This document shows positions 8,540 through 15,608 of a stretch of 34,160 bases of DNA, piece after piece. The notes below the pieces were generated by a model that worked only from the letters and a program-made list of their open reading frames with translations, searched no databases and was not told the origin of the DNA. Position 1 is the stretch's first letter. Each line of letters begins with the position of its first letter. Made by a program: the position numbers and the translations under genes. The stretch comes from Ruminococcus sp. (GTDB lineage: Bacteria > Bacillota > Clostridia > Oscillospirales > Ruminococcaceae), in the NCBI GenBank assembly GCA_017542475.1, contig JAFXXD010000037.1, positions 1 to 34,160 on the forward strand. The letters are read 5' to 3'.

Positions 8540-9292
8540 ATGAGCATAACCATAAAATCCAAGTCCGAACTTGCCATAATGCGTGAGGCAGGTAAAATTA
8601 CCTGCGGCGCAATATGGTATGCGGGCGAAAGGTTGAGAGCAGGAATGTCCACGCTCGACGTGGATAAGCTGGTCGGCGAGTTCTACTCAAAGCACCACGT
8701 AAAGTCCTGCTTCAAGGGTCTGTACGGATTCCCCGCTAACGCTTGTATCTCGGTAAACGAGGAAGTGATACACGGGATCCCGAAGGCAAGCCGAAGGTTA
8801 AAGGAAGGCGATATAGTAAGCATCGACACAGGAGCCGCCTATAACGGCTTCAACGCCGACAGCTGCTGGACCTTCCCGGTAGGCAAGATTTCTGATGAGG
8901 CAAAGGCATTGCTTGAGGTCACCGAGAAAAGCCTGTTTGAAGGCATCTCGAAGGCTCAGGCGGGCGCAAGAGTCGGAGATATCTCACATGCTGTGGAAGA
9001 ATACTGCGCTTCACGAGGCTACGGGATCGTAAGAAATTACTGCGGCCACGGTATCGGCAGAGAGGTACACGAATCACCCGAGGTGCCGAATTGGGGACGT
9101 GAGGGTCACGGACCCAGACTGGTATCGGGTATGACGATATGCATAGAGCCCATGATAAACGTCAAGGGCGACGATGTTAAAACTCTCAAGGACGGTTGGA
9201 CCGTGGTTACCAAGAATGGTTCGCTGTCAGCTCACTTTGAGCACATGATCGCAATAACTCCTGATGGTCCCGTCATTCTGACTCAACCCTGA
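8540..9292 (+). CDS. map: Methionine aminopeptidase, type I
   Basis: Map removes the initiator methionine from nascent proteins using a two-metal site. The ATG at 8540 (MSITIKSKSELAIMREAG) is preferred to an in-frame GTG at 8528 that lies inside adk and adds nothing conserved; neither has a strong ribosome binding site, so coupling to adk is likely. Metal ligands are seen in GAAYNGFNADSCWTF (two Asp), GHGIGREVHE (His), ICIEPMIN (Glu) and SAHFEHMIAI (Glu). Length 250 and no N-terminal zinc finger fit type Ia. Confidence 0.97.
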   Translation: MSITIKSKSELAIMREAGKITCGAIWYAGERLRAGMSTLDVDKLVGEFYSKHHVKSCFKGLYGFPANACISVNEEVIHGIPKASRRLKEGDIVSIDTGAAYNGFNADSCWTFPVGKISDEAKALLEVTEKSLFEGISKAQAGARVGDISHAVEEYCASRGYGIVRNYCGHGIGREVHESPEVPNWGREGHGPRLVSGMTICIEPMINVKGDDVKTLKDGWTVVTKNGSLSAHFEHMIAITPDGPVILTQP

Positions 9293-9306
9293 CGGAGGGA
9301 ATTATT

Positions 9307-9546
9307 GTGAAGATAAACGTAGGTTCGGTCGTAAAAGCTAATGCGGGACGCGACGGCGGAGGCTTGTTCCTCGTGGTCGCAACCGAAGGAAGCTACTGCT
9401 TCATAGCCAACGGCAAGAGCAGAAAGCTCGCTAAGCCGAAACGCAAGAATATGAAGCACCTTTCACCGACCGACAGCATGATCGATATTAACGATATAAC
9501 TGATAAACAGCTCAGGATAAGGCTCAGACAGCTGAGCGCTGAGTAA
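9307..9546 (+). CDS. KOW domain-containing RNA-binding protein
   Basis: This 79-residue basic protein starts at a GTG preceded by GGAGGGA. The N-terminal half ([23 protein letters not shown], seen in two parts) resembles the KOW/SH3-like fold found in L14e- and L24-like RNA-binding proteins, followed by a basic patch [16 protein letters not shown]. Small proteins of this kind commonly sit between map and infA in Firmicutes and probably bind rRNA or the ribosome. The exact role is not established; the context is the basis for the translation-related inference. Confidence 0.85.
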   Translation: MKINVGSVVKANAGRDGGGLFLVVATEGSYCFIANGKSRKLAKPKRKNMKHLSPTDSMIDINDITDKQLRIRLRQLSAE

Positions 9547-9559
9547 GGAGGTTGTTCAA

Positions 9560-9778
9560 GTGTCCAAAGAAGATGTGATCGAGGTAGAGGGCGTTGTAAC
9601 AGACGCGCTCCCCAATGCAATGTTTAAGGTACAGCTCGAAAACGGTCATGAGGTCCTCTCGCACGTTTCGGGCAAGCTCAGAATGAATTATATCAGAATA
9701 GTGCCGGGTGACAAGGTCAAGCTTGAAATGTCACCGTACGACCTCTCAAAGGGCCGTATCACATGGCGCGTAAAGTAA
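9560..9778 (+). CDS. infA: Translation initiation factor IF-1
   Basis: IF-1 is a single OB-fold that occupies the A site of the 30S subunit during initiation. The GTG start follows AAGGAGG and gives [20 protein letters not shown]; the strands [20 protein letters not shown] and [19 protein letters not shown] and the end GRITWRVK are all typical. The length is 72 residues, as expected. It is followed by rpmJ after a 42-nt gap, the classical infA-rpmJ-rpsM order. Confidence 0.98.
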   Translation: MSKEDVIEVEGVVTDALPNAMFKVQLENGHEVLSHVSGKLRMNYIRIVPGDKVKLEMSPYDLSKGRITWRVK

Positions 9779-9820
9779 AAACGGACTAAGGTCCCCTATC
9801 CGCTAAAGGAGGTATTTTCA

Positions 9821-9934
9821 ATGAAAGTCAGACCTTCAGTAAAACCTATTTGCGAAAAGTGCAAGGTTATCAAACGTAAAGGCAGAATCATGGTTATCTG
9901 CGAAAATCCTAAGCATAAGCAGCGTCAGGGCTAA
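9821..9934 (+). CDS. rpmJ: 50S ribosomal protein L36, zinc form
   Basis: This 37-residue protein reads [19 protein letters not shown], then a basic stretch and [11 protein letters not shown]. The CxxC, the later Cys and the His form the single zinc site of L36 (C+ form). AAAGGAGG precedes the ATG by a normal distance. Its place between infA and rpsM is conserved across bacteria. It is too short for a default gene finder but unambiguous here. Confidence 0.98.
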   Translation: MKVRPSVKPICEKCKVIKRKGRIMVICENPKHKQRQG

Positions 9935-9964
9935 GCCTGCCGCGATAATGGAGGTAATAACAAT

Positions 9965-10333
9965 ATGGCAAGAATAGCTGGTGTTGACCTTCCCAAGAAT
10001 AAGAGGATCGAGATCGGTCTCACTTATATCTACGGAATCGGTCGTCAGACTGCAACAAATATCCTCGCTGCCACAGGCGTTGATCCTGACGTAAGAGTTA
10101 AGGACCTCGCAGAGGAGGACGTAGCTAAGCTTCGTGACTATATCGACGCAAACTACACCGTTGAGGGCGATCTCCGCCGTGAGACAGCACTCAATATCAA
10201 GAGACTTGTTGAAATAGGCTGCTACAGAGGCGTTCGTCACAGAAAGGGTCTGCCCGTAAGAGGTCAGAGAACAAAGACAAACGCAAGAACCCGCAAGGGC
10301 CCTGTAAAGACTATCGCTAACAAGAAGAAGTAA
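9965..10333 (+). CDS. rpsM: 30S ribosomal protein S13
   Basis: S13 lies at the top of the small-subunit head and contacts L5 and the P-site tRNA through its tail. The 122-residue product starts [20 protein letters not shown] and ends with the basic tail containing [20 protein letters not shown] and [11 protein letters not shown]. Length is normal. GGAGG lies upstream and rpsK follows after 14 nt. It opens the alpha-operon part of the cluster. Confidence 0.98.
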   Translation: MARIAGVDLPKNKRIEIGLTYIYGIGRQTATNILAATGVDPDVRVKDLAEEDVAKLRDYIDANYTVEGDLRRETALNIKRLVEIGCYRGVRHRKGLPVRGQRTKTNARTRKGPVKTIANKKK

Positions 10334-10347
10334 GGAGGTCATGAGCT

Positions 10348-10752
10348 TTGGCACAGCAGAAAGGTAAAAAGGTCTCTACCATCAGAAGACGTAGAGAGCG
10401 TAAGAATATCGAAAGCGGCGCGGTTCATATCCAGTCAACTTTCAACAACACGATCGTAACTATCACTGATACTCAGGGTAATGCGATCTCATGGGCAAGC
10501 GCAGGCGAGCTCGGATTCAGAGGCTCAAAGAAGTCCACTCCTTTCGCAGCTCAGACAGCTGCCGAGACAGCTGCTAAGGCTGCTATGGAGCACGGTCTCA
10601 AGAACGTAGAGGTTTACGTTAAGGGACCCGGCGCAGGTCGTGAGGCTGCTATCAGAGCACTCCAGACCGTTGGCCTCGAGGTAAGAATGATTAAGGATGT
10701 AACTCCTATCCCGCACAATGGATGCCGTCCGCCTAAGAGACGTCGTGTCTGA
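10348..10752 (+). CDS. rpsK: 30S ribosomal protein S11
   Basis: S11 lies on the platform of the small subunit near the mRNA exit. The best start is TTG at 10348, nine bases after AAGGAGG; the nearby ATG at 10341 is out of frame. This gives [20 protein letters not shown], then [19 protein letters not shown] and the platform end [17 protein letters not shown]. Length 134 is normal. TTG starts recur in this window (the kinase and the WG-type gene), so this choice fits the organism. Confidence 0.97.
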   Translation: MAQQKGKKVSTIRRRRERKNIESGAVHIQSTFNNTIVTITDTQGNAISWASAGELGFRGSKKSTPFAAQTAAETAAKAAMEHGLKNVEVYVKGPGAGREAAIRALQTVGLEVRMIKDVTPIPHNGCRPPKRRRV

Positions 10753-10773
10753 TGAAAGAGGAGGTAAATTGAA

Positions 10774-11373
10774 ATGGCAGTACAGAAAGAACCTATTCTT
10801 AAGAAGTGCAGATACCTGGGCATCAGCCCCGCTGTAATGGGCGTTTCCAAGAAGGAATCCATCCGCTTCAAGAATGCAAATAACAGAAAGAAGATATCCG
10901 AATACGGACTCCAGCTCAAGGAAAAGCAGAAGCTGAAGTTCATCTACGGCGTGCTCGAGAAGCAGTTCAGACACTACTTCGCTATCGCTGAGAAGATGGA
11001 GGGCAAGGCCGGTGATAACCTTATCACAGTTCTCGAATCCAGACTCGACAGCGTCGTTTACAGAATGGGTCTCGCTCTCACAAGACGTGAGGCAAGACAG
11101 CTCGTTGTTCACAGCCACTATACTGTAAACGGACAGAAAGTAAACATTCCTTCTTACAGAGTTAAGGTCGGCGACGTTATCGCTCTCAAGGAGAAGGACA
11201 GAACTTCCGAGAAGTTCAAGGCTACAGTTGAAGAGACTAAGGACAGGATCGTTCCTACATGGCTCGATGCCAAGAAGGACGACTTCTCTGCTACAGTTAC
11301 TCGTATGCCCTCAGCTGAGGATATTGATTATGAGGTAGCAACACACCTCATCGTCGAGCTGTACTCCAAGTAA
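10774..11373 (+). CDS. rpsD: 30S ribosomal protein S4
   Basis: S4 is a primary 16S rRNA-binding protein and, in many bacteria, a translational repressor of the alpha operon. The 199-residue product has the S4 RNA-binding domain (LESRLDSVVYRMGLALTRRE, then ARQLVVHSHYTVNGQKVNIP) in its second half. Only one Cys is seen near the N-terminus, so this is the non-zinc form, unlike L24, S14 and L36 of the same operon. A 64-nt gap with no clear promoter separates it from rpoA. Confidence 0.98.
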   Translation: MAVQKEPILKKCRYLGISPAVMGVSKKESIRFKNANNRKKISEYGLQLKEKQKLKFIYGVLEKQFRHYFAIAEKMEGKAGDNLITVLESRLDSVVYRMGLALTRREARQLVVHSHYTVNGQKVNIPSYRVKVGDVIALKEKDRTSEKFKATVEETKDRIVPTWLDAKKDDFSATVTRMPSAEDIDYEVATHLIVELYSK

Positions 11374-11437
11374 TCGTAGGATAGCTTGAATAATCAGAAC
11401 TCGAAAATAATTATTATTGCGAAACAGGAGGGTCATT

Positions 11438-12403
11438 ATGCTGGAAAAGATCAATAAGCCTGATATCGACATCGTCGAGCTTAAAAGTGACGGCAAATAC
11501 GGCAAATTCGTTTTAGCACCGCTTGAGCGCGGATACGGTATTACACTGGGCAACAGCCTCAGACGTGTGCTGCTCTCCTCACTTCCGGGTGTGGCTGTGA
11601 CTTCCGTAAAGCTCTCGGGTAAGGACGGCACTATCCATCATGAGCTGTCTACGATCCCGGGCGTAAAAGAGGACGTCACAGAGATCATCCTCAGCATCAA
11701 GGGTCTTACAGCAAAGCTCTACGGCGACGGTCCGAAGACAGTCTATGTAGAGGCTGAAGGCGAGTGCGAGATCACTGCGGGCGACATAAAGACCGATTCC
11801 GAGGTCAATATTCTCGATCCGGGTATGCACATCGCAACGCTGGGCAAGGACGCAAAGCTGTATATGGAGATCACTATCGACAGAGGCAGAGGCTATGTTT
11901 CCGCAGAGCGAAACAAGAAGCAGATCAACCTCCCCGTTGATGTCATCGCTGTTGACAGCATCTATACACCTGTTCTGAAGGTAAACTATACCGTAGAGGA
12001 CACACGTCTCGGTCAGGTTACCGACTACGATAAGCTCACAATGGAGGTATGGACCGACGGTACCATCTCCGCAAAGGAAGCATTATCACAGGCAGCAAAT
12101 CTCTTGGGCGAGCATCTCAAGCTGTTCATCGAGCTCTCTGAGGAGTCGGGAATAGCCGAAGTCCTCGTAGAGAAGGACGAAAAGGGCAAGGAGAAGATAC
12201 TCGAGATGACTATCGAGGATCTCGACCTCTCAGTGCGCTCGTTCAACTGCCTCAAGCGTGCAGGTATAAATACTGTAGATGACCTCATCAATAAGTCTGA
12301 GGAAGAAATGATGAAGGTTAGAAACCTTGGAAAGAAATCCTTCGACGAGGTCAAGGAAAAGCTCCAGTCACTGGGCTTTGACCTCTCATCCGAAGAAGAA
12401 TAA
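11438..12403 (+). CDS. rpoA: RNA polymerase subunit alpha
   Basis: The alpha subunit dimerises to start assembly of RNA polymerase and contacts promoters and activators through its C-terminal domain. The ATG at 11438 ([15 protein letters not shown]) directly follows AGGAGGG; an upstream TTG in frame at 11417 lacks a site. The N-terminal dimerisation domain has [20 protein letters not shown], and the C-terminal helix-hairpin-helix domain has [20 protein letters not shown] and [16 protein letters not shown]. The length of 321 is usual. Confidence 0.98.
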   Translation: MLEKINKPDIDIVELKSDGKYGKFVLAPLERGYGITLGNSLRRVLLSSLPGVAVTSVKLSGKDGTIHHELSTIPGVKEDVTEIILSIKGLTAKLYGDGPKTVYVEAEGECEITAGDIKTDSEVNILDPGMHIATLGKDAKLYMEITIDRGRGYVSAERNKKQINLPVDVIAVDSIYTPVLKVNYTVEDTRLGQVTDYDKLTMEVWTDGTISAKEALSQAANLLGEHLKLFIELSEESGIAEVLVEKDEKGKEKILEMTIEDLDLSVRSFNCLKRAGINTVDDLINKSEEEMMKVRNLGKKSFDEVKEKLQSLGFDLSSEEE

Positions 12404-12442
12404 CAAAACCATCACTTAAATAATAGTAAAGGAGTGAAATAC

Positions 12443-12787
12443 ATGCCGGGTACAAGAAAGCTGGGCAGAACATCTGACCACAGAAAGGCAATGCTCAGAG
12501 GCATGGTAACTTTCCTTCTTGAGAACGGTCAGATCGAAACGACTGTTACAAGAGCAAAGGAAGTTCGTGCGGTTGCAGAGAAGATGATCACAATCGGTAA
12601 GAATACTGATCTGCACTCCAAGCGTCAGGTAATGTCATACGTAACTAAGGAGTCCGTCGCTAAGAAGCTCTTCGACGAGATCTCTCCCAAGTATGCAGAC
12701 AGAAACGGTGGTTACACACAGATCGTTAAGATCGGTCCCCGCCGCGGCGATGCTGCAGAAATGGCAATTATCAAGCTTGTGGACTAA
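12443..12787 (+). CDS. rplQ: 50S ribosomal protein L17
   Basis: L17 binds near the peptide exit tunnel of the large subunit. The ATG at 12443 gives [20 protein letters not shown], the expected beginning, and follows AAAGGAG; the GTG at 12434 overlaps that site and is unlikely. The 114-residue product ends [17 protein letters not shown], as in other L17. It is the last gene of the ribosomal run and is followed after 11 bases by an intrinsic terminator. Confidence 0.98.
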   Translation: MPGTRKLGRTSDHRKAMLRGMVTFLLENGQIETTVTRAKEVRAVAEKMITIGKNTDLHSKRQVMSYVTKESVAKKLFDEISPKYADRNGGYTQIVKIGPRRGDAAEMAIIKLVD

Positions 12788-12798
12788 TCACATACATC

Positions 12799-12832
12799 AT
12801 ACGGCTGTCAGGTATCTGGCAGCCGTATTTTT
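12799..12832 (+). terminator. Intrinsic terminator after rplQ
   Basis: A nine-base-pair stem (ATACGGCTG paired with CAGCCGTAT) with a 12-nt loop is followed by TTTTTG. It lies just after the rplQ stop and closes the ribosomal operon on the + strand. Confidence 0.9.
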
Positions 12833-12871
12833 GTAGGGGCGCACATTGTGCGCGCGCAAATTCCATTTTGC
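12833..12871. repeat. 39-nt palindromic intergenic repeat, copy 1
   Basis: The unit begins GTAGGGGCG, contains the palindrome GCGCAC-att-GTGCGC, and ends CGCAAATTCCATTTTGC. The same frame (same first bases, different palindrome arms, same tail) recurs at 12938-12976. Arms change while pairing is kept, which suggests a structured mobile or REP-like element. Confidence 0.75.
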
Positions 12872-12889
12872 TGCCGTTTACGTAATTGC

Positions 12890-12915
12890 GGGACGCCGAG
12901 GGCGGCGTCCCCTAC
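12890..12915. repeat. 26-nt palindromic repeat, GGGACGCC type
   Basis: GGGACGCC pairs with GGCGTCCC across a short loop and is followed by CCTAC. A copy differing by one base lies at 25225-25250, more than 12 kb away in front of the expansin gene. It belongs to the same broad family of TAGGG/CCCTA-bordered palindromes seen elsewhere in the window. Confidence 0.75.
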
Positions 12916-12937
12916 GGAAAACGTTTCGGTCAGAACT

Positions 12938-12976
12938 GTAGGGGCGCCCTTTGGGCGTCCGCAAATTCCATATTGC
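12938..12976. repeat. 39-nt palindromic intergenic repeat, copy 2
   Basis: Begins GTAGGGGCG, holds GGCGCCC-ttt-GGGCGTC, and ends CGCAAATTCCATATTGC, matching copy 1 at 12833-12871 in outline and at both ends but with different stem arms. It lies between the rplQ terminator and the yajC promoter. Confidence 0.75.
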
Positions 12977-13003
12977 CCGCGGGGGGCTCCCCGCAAAAAA
13001 AGC

Positions 13004-13032
13004 TTGCAATCTTCCGCGGGATATGTTATAAT
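13004..13032 (+). promoter_or_regulatory. Promoter for yajC
   Basis: TTGCAA at 13004-13009 and TATAAT at 13027-13032 are spaced by exactly 17 bases. Transcription would begin near 13040, giving a leader of about 35 nt before the yajC ATG with its AAGGAG site. Confidence 0.85.
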
Positions 13033-13075
13033 ATAGCTTGTATTGAAATTCTACGGACAGAAGGAGTTTATAACT

Positions 13076-13576
13076 ATGAAAAGGAAATTAGCCGCTGTTA
13101 TGACAACAGCCCTCGCGACAGCTTCGGGCGCGATGTACTTCGCAATGAGCGCATTCGCAGAAGAGGCTGCTGACGCCGCGACCGAAACACAGAAGACCGC
13201 AAATCCGCTTCTCACCTTTGTTATCCCGCTCGGATTCTTCTTTGTGGTGCTCTACTTTATGATGATAAGACCCCAGAAGAAGAGAGAACAGGAGCAGAAG
13301 GAGCTCCAGAGCAGCGTGCAGATAGGCGACGAGGTCGTCACTACGGGCGGTATCGTCGGTATCGTGGTACGTGTTGCGGACGACACAGTCGTTATCGAGA
13401 CGGGCGGCGAGCGCACCAAGATAAGAATGAAGAACTGGGCGATAGCCGAGAACATCAGCGCTCAGGAGCGTGCAAAGGCAGCTGCTCCGAAGAAGAAGGC
13501 AGGACTTGCCTCCGCAGCAGTGCTTGACGAGACAGACAAGAAGTCCAAGAAGAAAAAGGACAAGGACGAAGAATAA
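13076..13576 (+). CDS. yajC: Preprotein translocase subunit YajC, extended form
   Basis: YajC is a small inner-membrane partner of the Sec machinery. The ATG at 13076 follows AAGGAG; an in-frame ATG at 13043 has no site and overlaps the start of transcription. Residues 1-24 look like a signal peptide ending in AFA, a second hydrophobic segment (LLTFVIPLGFFFVVLYFMMI) is followed by the family motif RPQKKREQEQKE and the domain IGDEVVTTGGIVGIVVRV. At 166 residues it is longer than the common 85-110: the extra parts are the apparent signal peptide and a Lys-rich tail ending KKSKKKKDKDEE. An N-terminal signal-like segment before the usual anchor is unusual and could place the domain differently in the membrane. 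Confidence 0.93.
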   Translation: MKRKLAAVMTTALATASGAMYFAMSAFAEEAADAATETQKTANPLLTFVIPLGFFFVVLYFMMIRPQKKREQEQKELQSSVQIGDEVVTTGGIVGIVVRVADDTVVIETGGERTKIRMKNWAIAENISAQERAKAAAPKKKAGLASAAVLDETDKKSKKKKDKDEE

Positions 13577-13582
13577 AAGCTT

Positions 13583-13630
13583 ATGCCTCCGCATAGAATC
13601 GTATGAACGATACTATAAGGAGGCATTTTT
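13583..13630 (+). terminator. Terminator after yajC that contains the next gene's ribosome binding site
   Basis: ATGCCTCC (13583-13590) pairs with GGAGGCAT (13619-13626), with a second inner stem (ATCGT paired with ACGAT), and is followed by TTTTT up to 13630. The 3' arm holds the AAGGAGG site of the membrane protein gene whose ATG is the very next base, so the same hairpin would both end transcription and block translation. Confidence 0.8.
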
Positions 13631-14026
13631 ATGCGCCGACACCGACAGAGCCCGTGGTCAAATACGCTTTTCAGTCTCGGAGTGTCCGTCCTGTGCGGGA
13701 GCGCGGCAATGCTCGCCTCTGCGGCGGTACTGTCGGCGCTGTCGTATTTCGTCCTCGCGAGCACGCAGTTCATCGGATTTTTTGCAGCCCTTTCCGCGGC
13801 AGTCGGAGGCTTTACCGCGGGCTATATCTGCGGCAGATACCGCCGCCGCTTCGGACTTCTCGGCGGTATCGCGTGCGGAGCGCTGCTGTACGGCTTGCTG
13901 TCAGCCATAGGGACAGCGTCGCTCGGAGCTCCCGCGGACATAAAAAAGCTCCTCCTGCTGACCGTTGCGGGAGCAGCAGGAGGAGTCGCGGGCGTAAACT
14001 CGAAACGCCCGAGATCGCTTACTTGA
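13631..14026 (+). CDS. TIGR04086-type small membrane protein
   Basis: This 131-residue protein has four hydrophobic segments, with Gly/Ala-rich helices (for example FIGFFAALSAAVGGFTAGYICG near the middle) and basic ends. The pattern and the position just after yajC match the TIGR04086 family of Firmicute membrane proteins, whose function is unknown. The start at 13631 follows GGAGG, which is locked in the terminator hairpin described at 13583-13630. Its stop is only two bases from the stop of the convergent MATE gene, so no terminator separates the two. Confidence 0.8.
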   Translation: MRRHRQSPWSNTLFSLGVSVLCGSAAMLASAAVLSALSYFVLASTQFIGFFAALSAAVGGFTAGYICGRYRRRFGLLGGIACGALLYGLLSAIGTASLGAPADIKKLLLLTVAGAAGGVAGVNSKRPRSLT

Positions 14027-14028
14027 TA

Positions 14029-15396
14029 TCATACCCGATACATCGGATATCTTGCGGCACGCAGAGCTCTTTCGGTATCTGCCGCAGAGAACTTTCGCTG
14101 TCTGACGATGTATATGCATACGGCAGTCACAGTCGTGAGCATTTCCGATATCGGCACAGCGAGCCATACCAGTGCGATGCTGTGCAGAAGGCAGGCGATA
14201 AACACCGCGGGGATAACGAGGAACGTACCTCTCAGCAGCGATATCATCTGTGCGATGTGCGGCTTCTCGTCGGAGGAGAAGTACACCGACATTATAGCGT
14301 TCACGCCCATAAACGGCATAAACAGGAAGTACAGCCGCAGTCCTTTTTCGGCTATGGAGCGCATTGCGGGGTCGCCGCTGCTGTTGAAGACGCTCACCAC
14401 CGGTGTGGTCTGCGAAAAGAGCAGAGCATATGCAACTGCCGCAGTAATGACGGCAGTGACCGCTGACAGGCGGAGCAGATATTTCACCGCAGCATTATCA
14501 CCGCGTCCGTGACAGCGGCACATCAGCGGCTGAACACCGCTCGACAGACCGATGAAAACAGCCGTGAGCACGATAGCGATGTTGGCGATGACGCCGTATG
14601 CCGCGATACCCGTATTGCCCATAAGACGGTATATCACGAAATTGAAAACGAAGATAACGAGTCCGCCCGAGACCTCGGTAAAGAAGGCGTGAAGTCCCAG
14701 CGAGACGATGTCTCTGATGATGTGAAGCGACGGGCGGACAAGTCTCAGAGTGAAGGCATTCCAGCCCGTGATGAAGTGTATGCTCATAACGGCAAGGCTG
14801 ACGAACGGCGAGATGCACGTAGCGAGTGCAGCGCCCTTCATACCCATACCGAGCATAAAGATGAAAACGTAATCAAGCACAACATTGGCAAGGCTGCCGC
14901 AGAGTATCCCCGCCATAGCGAGCTTCGGAGCGCAGTCATTGCGCATAAAGCAGACCATGAGGTTGTTCAGCAGCAGGGCAGGCGAGAACAGGAGTATCAT
15001 TTTCAGATAGTCATGCGACAGGCTGAAAACGCTCGCGTCCGCACCAAGCAGATGGGTTATCTGCTCCGAGAAGAACAAGCCTGCCCCCTCAAAGAGAGCA
15101 GCCACGAAGAGCAGGGACAGGAAGGCGTTGGTGAAGACCCTGTCCGTTTCTATGCGTTCGGTCCTGCAATAGAGCATGGAGAAGATGCTTCCGCCGCCCA
15201 TACCGAGCATCAGTCCGAAGCCATTGATGAAGCTGAAAACAGGCAGAGCGAGATTCAGCGCGGCAAGACCGTCCGCACCCATTCCCCGTGAAATGAAAAA
15301 TGTATCGATCAGGATATAGACCGATACACCGATCGAGCTGATAACATTTGCCAATATGTACCTGAAGAAATCGTTACGTATTGGTTTTGTGTCCAT
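14029..15396 (-). CDS. MATE family efflux transporter
   Basis: MATE transporters export drugs or metabolites in exchange for Na+ or H+. The protein has about twelve hydrophobic segments in two halves and the typical early pattern IGVSVYILIDTFFISRGMGADG and LPVFSFINGFGLMLGMGGGS. I choose the ATG at 15396 (MDTKPIRNDFF), about 50 nt after a likely TATAAT at 15453-15458; longer in-frame starts at 15426 and 15447 are possible but would leave little or no leader. Length is then 455, normal for the family. It is a single gene downstream of the protease terminator; substrate cannot be read from sequence. Confidence 0.9.
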   Translation of the reverse strand: MDTKPIRNDFFRYILANVISSIGVSVYILIDTFFISRGMGADGLAALNLALPVFSFINGFGLMLGMGGGSIFSMLYCRTERIETDRVFTNAFLSLLFVAALFEGAGLFFSEQITHLLGADASVFSLSHDYLKMILLFSPALLLNNLMVCFMRNDCAPKLAMAGILCGSLANVVLDYVFIFMLGMGMKGAALATCISPFVSLAVMSIHFITGWNAFTLRLVRPSLHIIRDIVSLGLHAFFTEVSGGLVIFVFNFVIYRLMGNTGIAAYGVIANIAIVLTAVFIGLSSGVQPLMCRCHGRGDNAAVKYLLRLSAVTAVITAAVAYALLFSQTTPVVSVFNSSGDPAMRSIAEKGLRLYFLFMPFMGVNAIMSVYFSSDEKPHIAQMISLLRGTFLVIPAVFIACLLHSIALVWLAVPISEMLTTVTAVCIYIVRQRKFSAADTERALRAARYPMYRV

Positions 15397-15452
15397 TATG
15401 TCAAGTTTCCCCCAATGAATAATCATGGCAGCGCAAACACGCACCAACTCAC

Positions 15453-15482
15453 ATTATACCACAACCGAGCCGATAATAACAC
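15453..15482 (-). promoter_or_regulatory. Likely promoter for the MATE gene
   Basis: TATAAT (minus strand, 15453-15458) has a weak -35 candidate GTGTTA 18 bases upstream (15477-15482). The good -10 with a poor -35 suggests that an activator may be needed. Confidence 0.55.
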
Positions 15483-15490
15483 CCTTTCGC

Positions 15491-15552
15491 GGCAACTTTG
15501 TATAAATGATGAATTAGTTGCCGATGTATACGTTGATAATCTTATATTATCA
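15491..15552. promoter_or_regulatory. Two inverted repeats upstream of the MATE promoter
   Basis: GGCAACT (15491-15497) and AGTTGCC (15516-15522) form one inverted repeat; TGATAAT (15534-15540) and ATTATCA (15546-15552) form a second. Both lie just upstream of the MATE promoter and downstream of the protease terminator, a good position for binding of a regulator. No regulator gene is adjacent. Confidence 0.45.
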
Positions 15553-15571
15553 CCAACATAACCGCGAAAAT

Positions 15572-15598
15572 AAGCCCTCGGGGATATCCCGAGGGCTT
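15572..15598 (-). terminator. Intrinsic terminator after the HtrA-like protease
   Basis: An 11-base-pair stem (AAGCCCTCGGG with CCCGAGGGCTT) and a five-base loop, followed on the minus strand by TATTTT. It lies 10 bases past the protease stop. Confidence 0.85.
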
Positions 15599-15608
15599 TA
15601 GCTTCGTA

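Noticed and set aside
12833-12976. CRISPR array
   Set aside because: The two 39-nt units have different central arms, there are no regular spacers of constant length and no cas genes nearby.
13603-14466. + strand open frame (287 codons) over the TIGR04086-type gene and the MATE end
   Set aside because: It is rich in Arg, Cys and Ser, crosses a convergent gene junction and has no ribosome binding site; it is a shadow frame.
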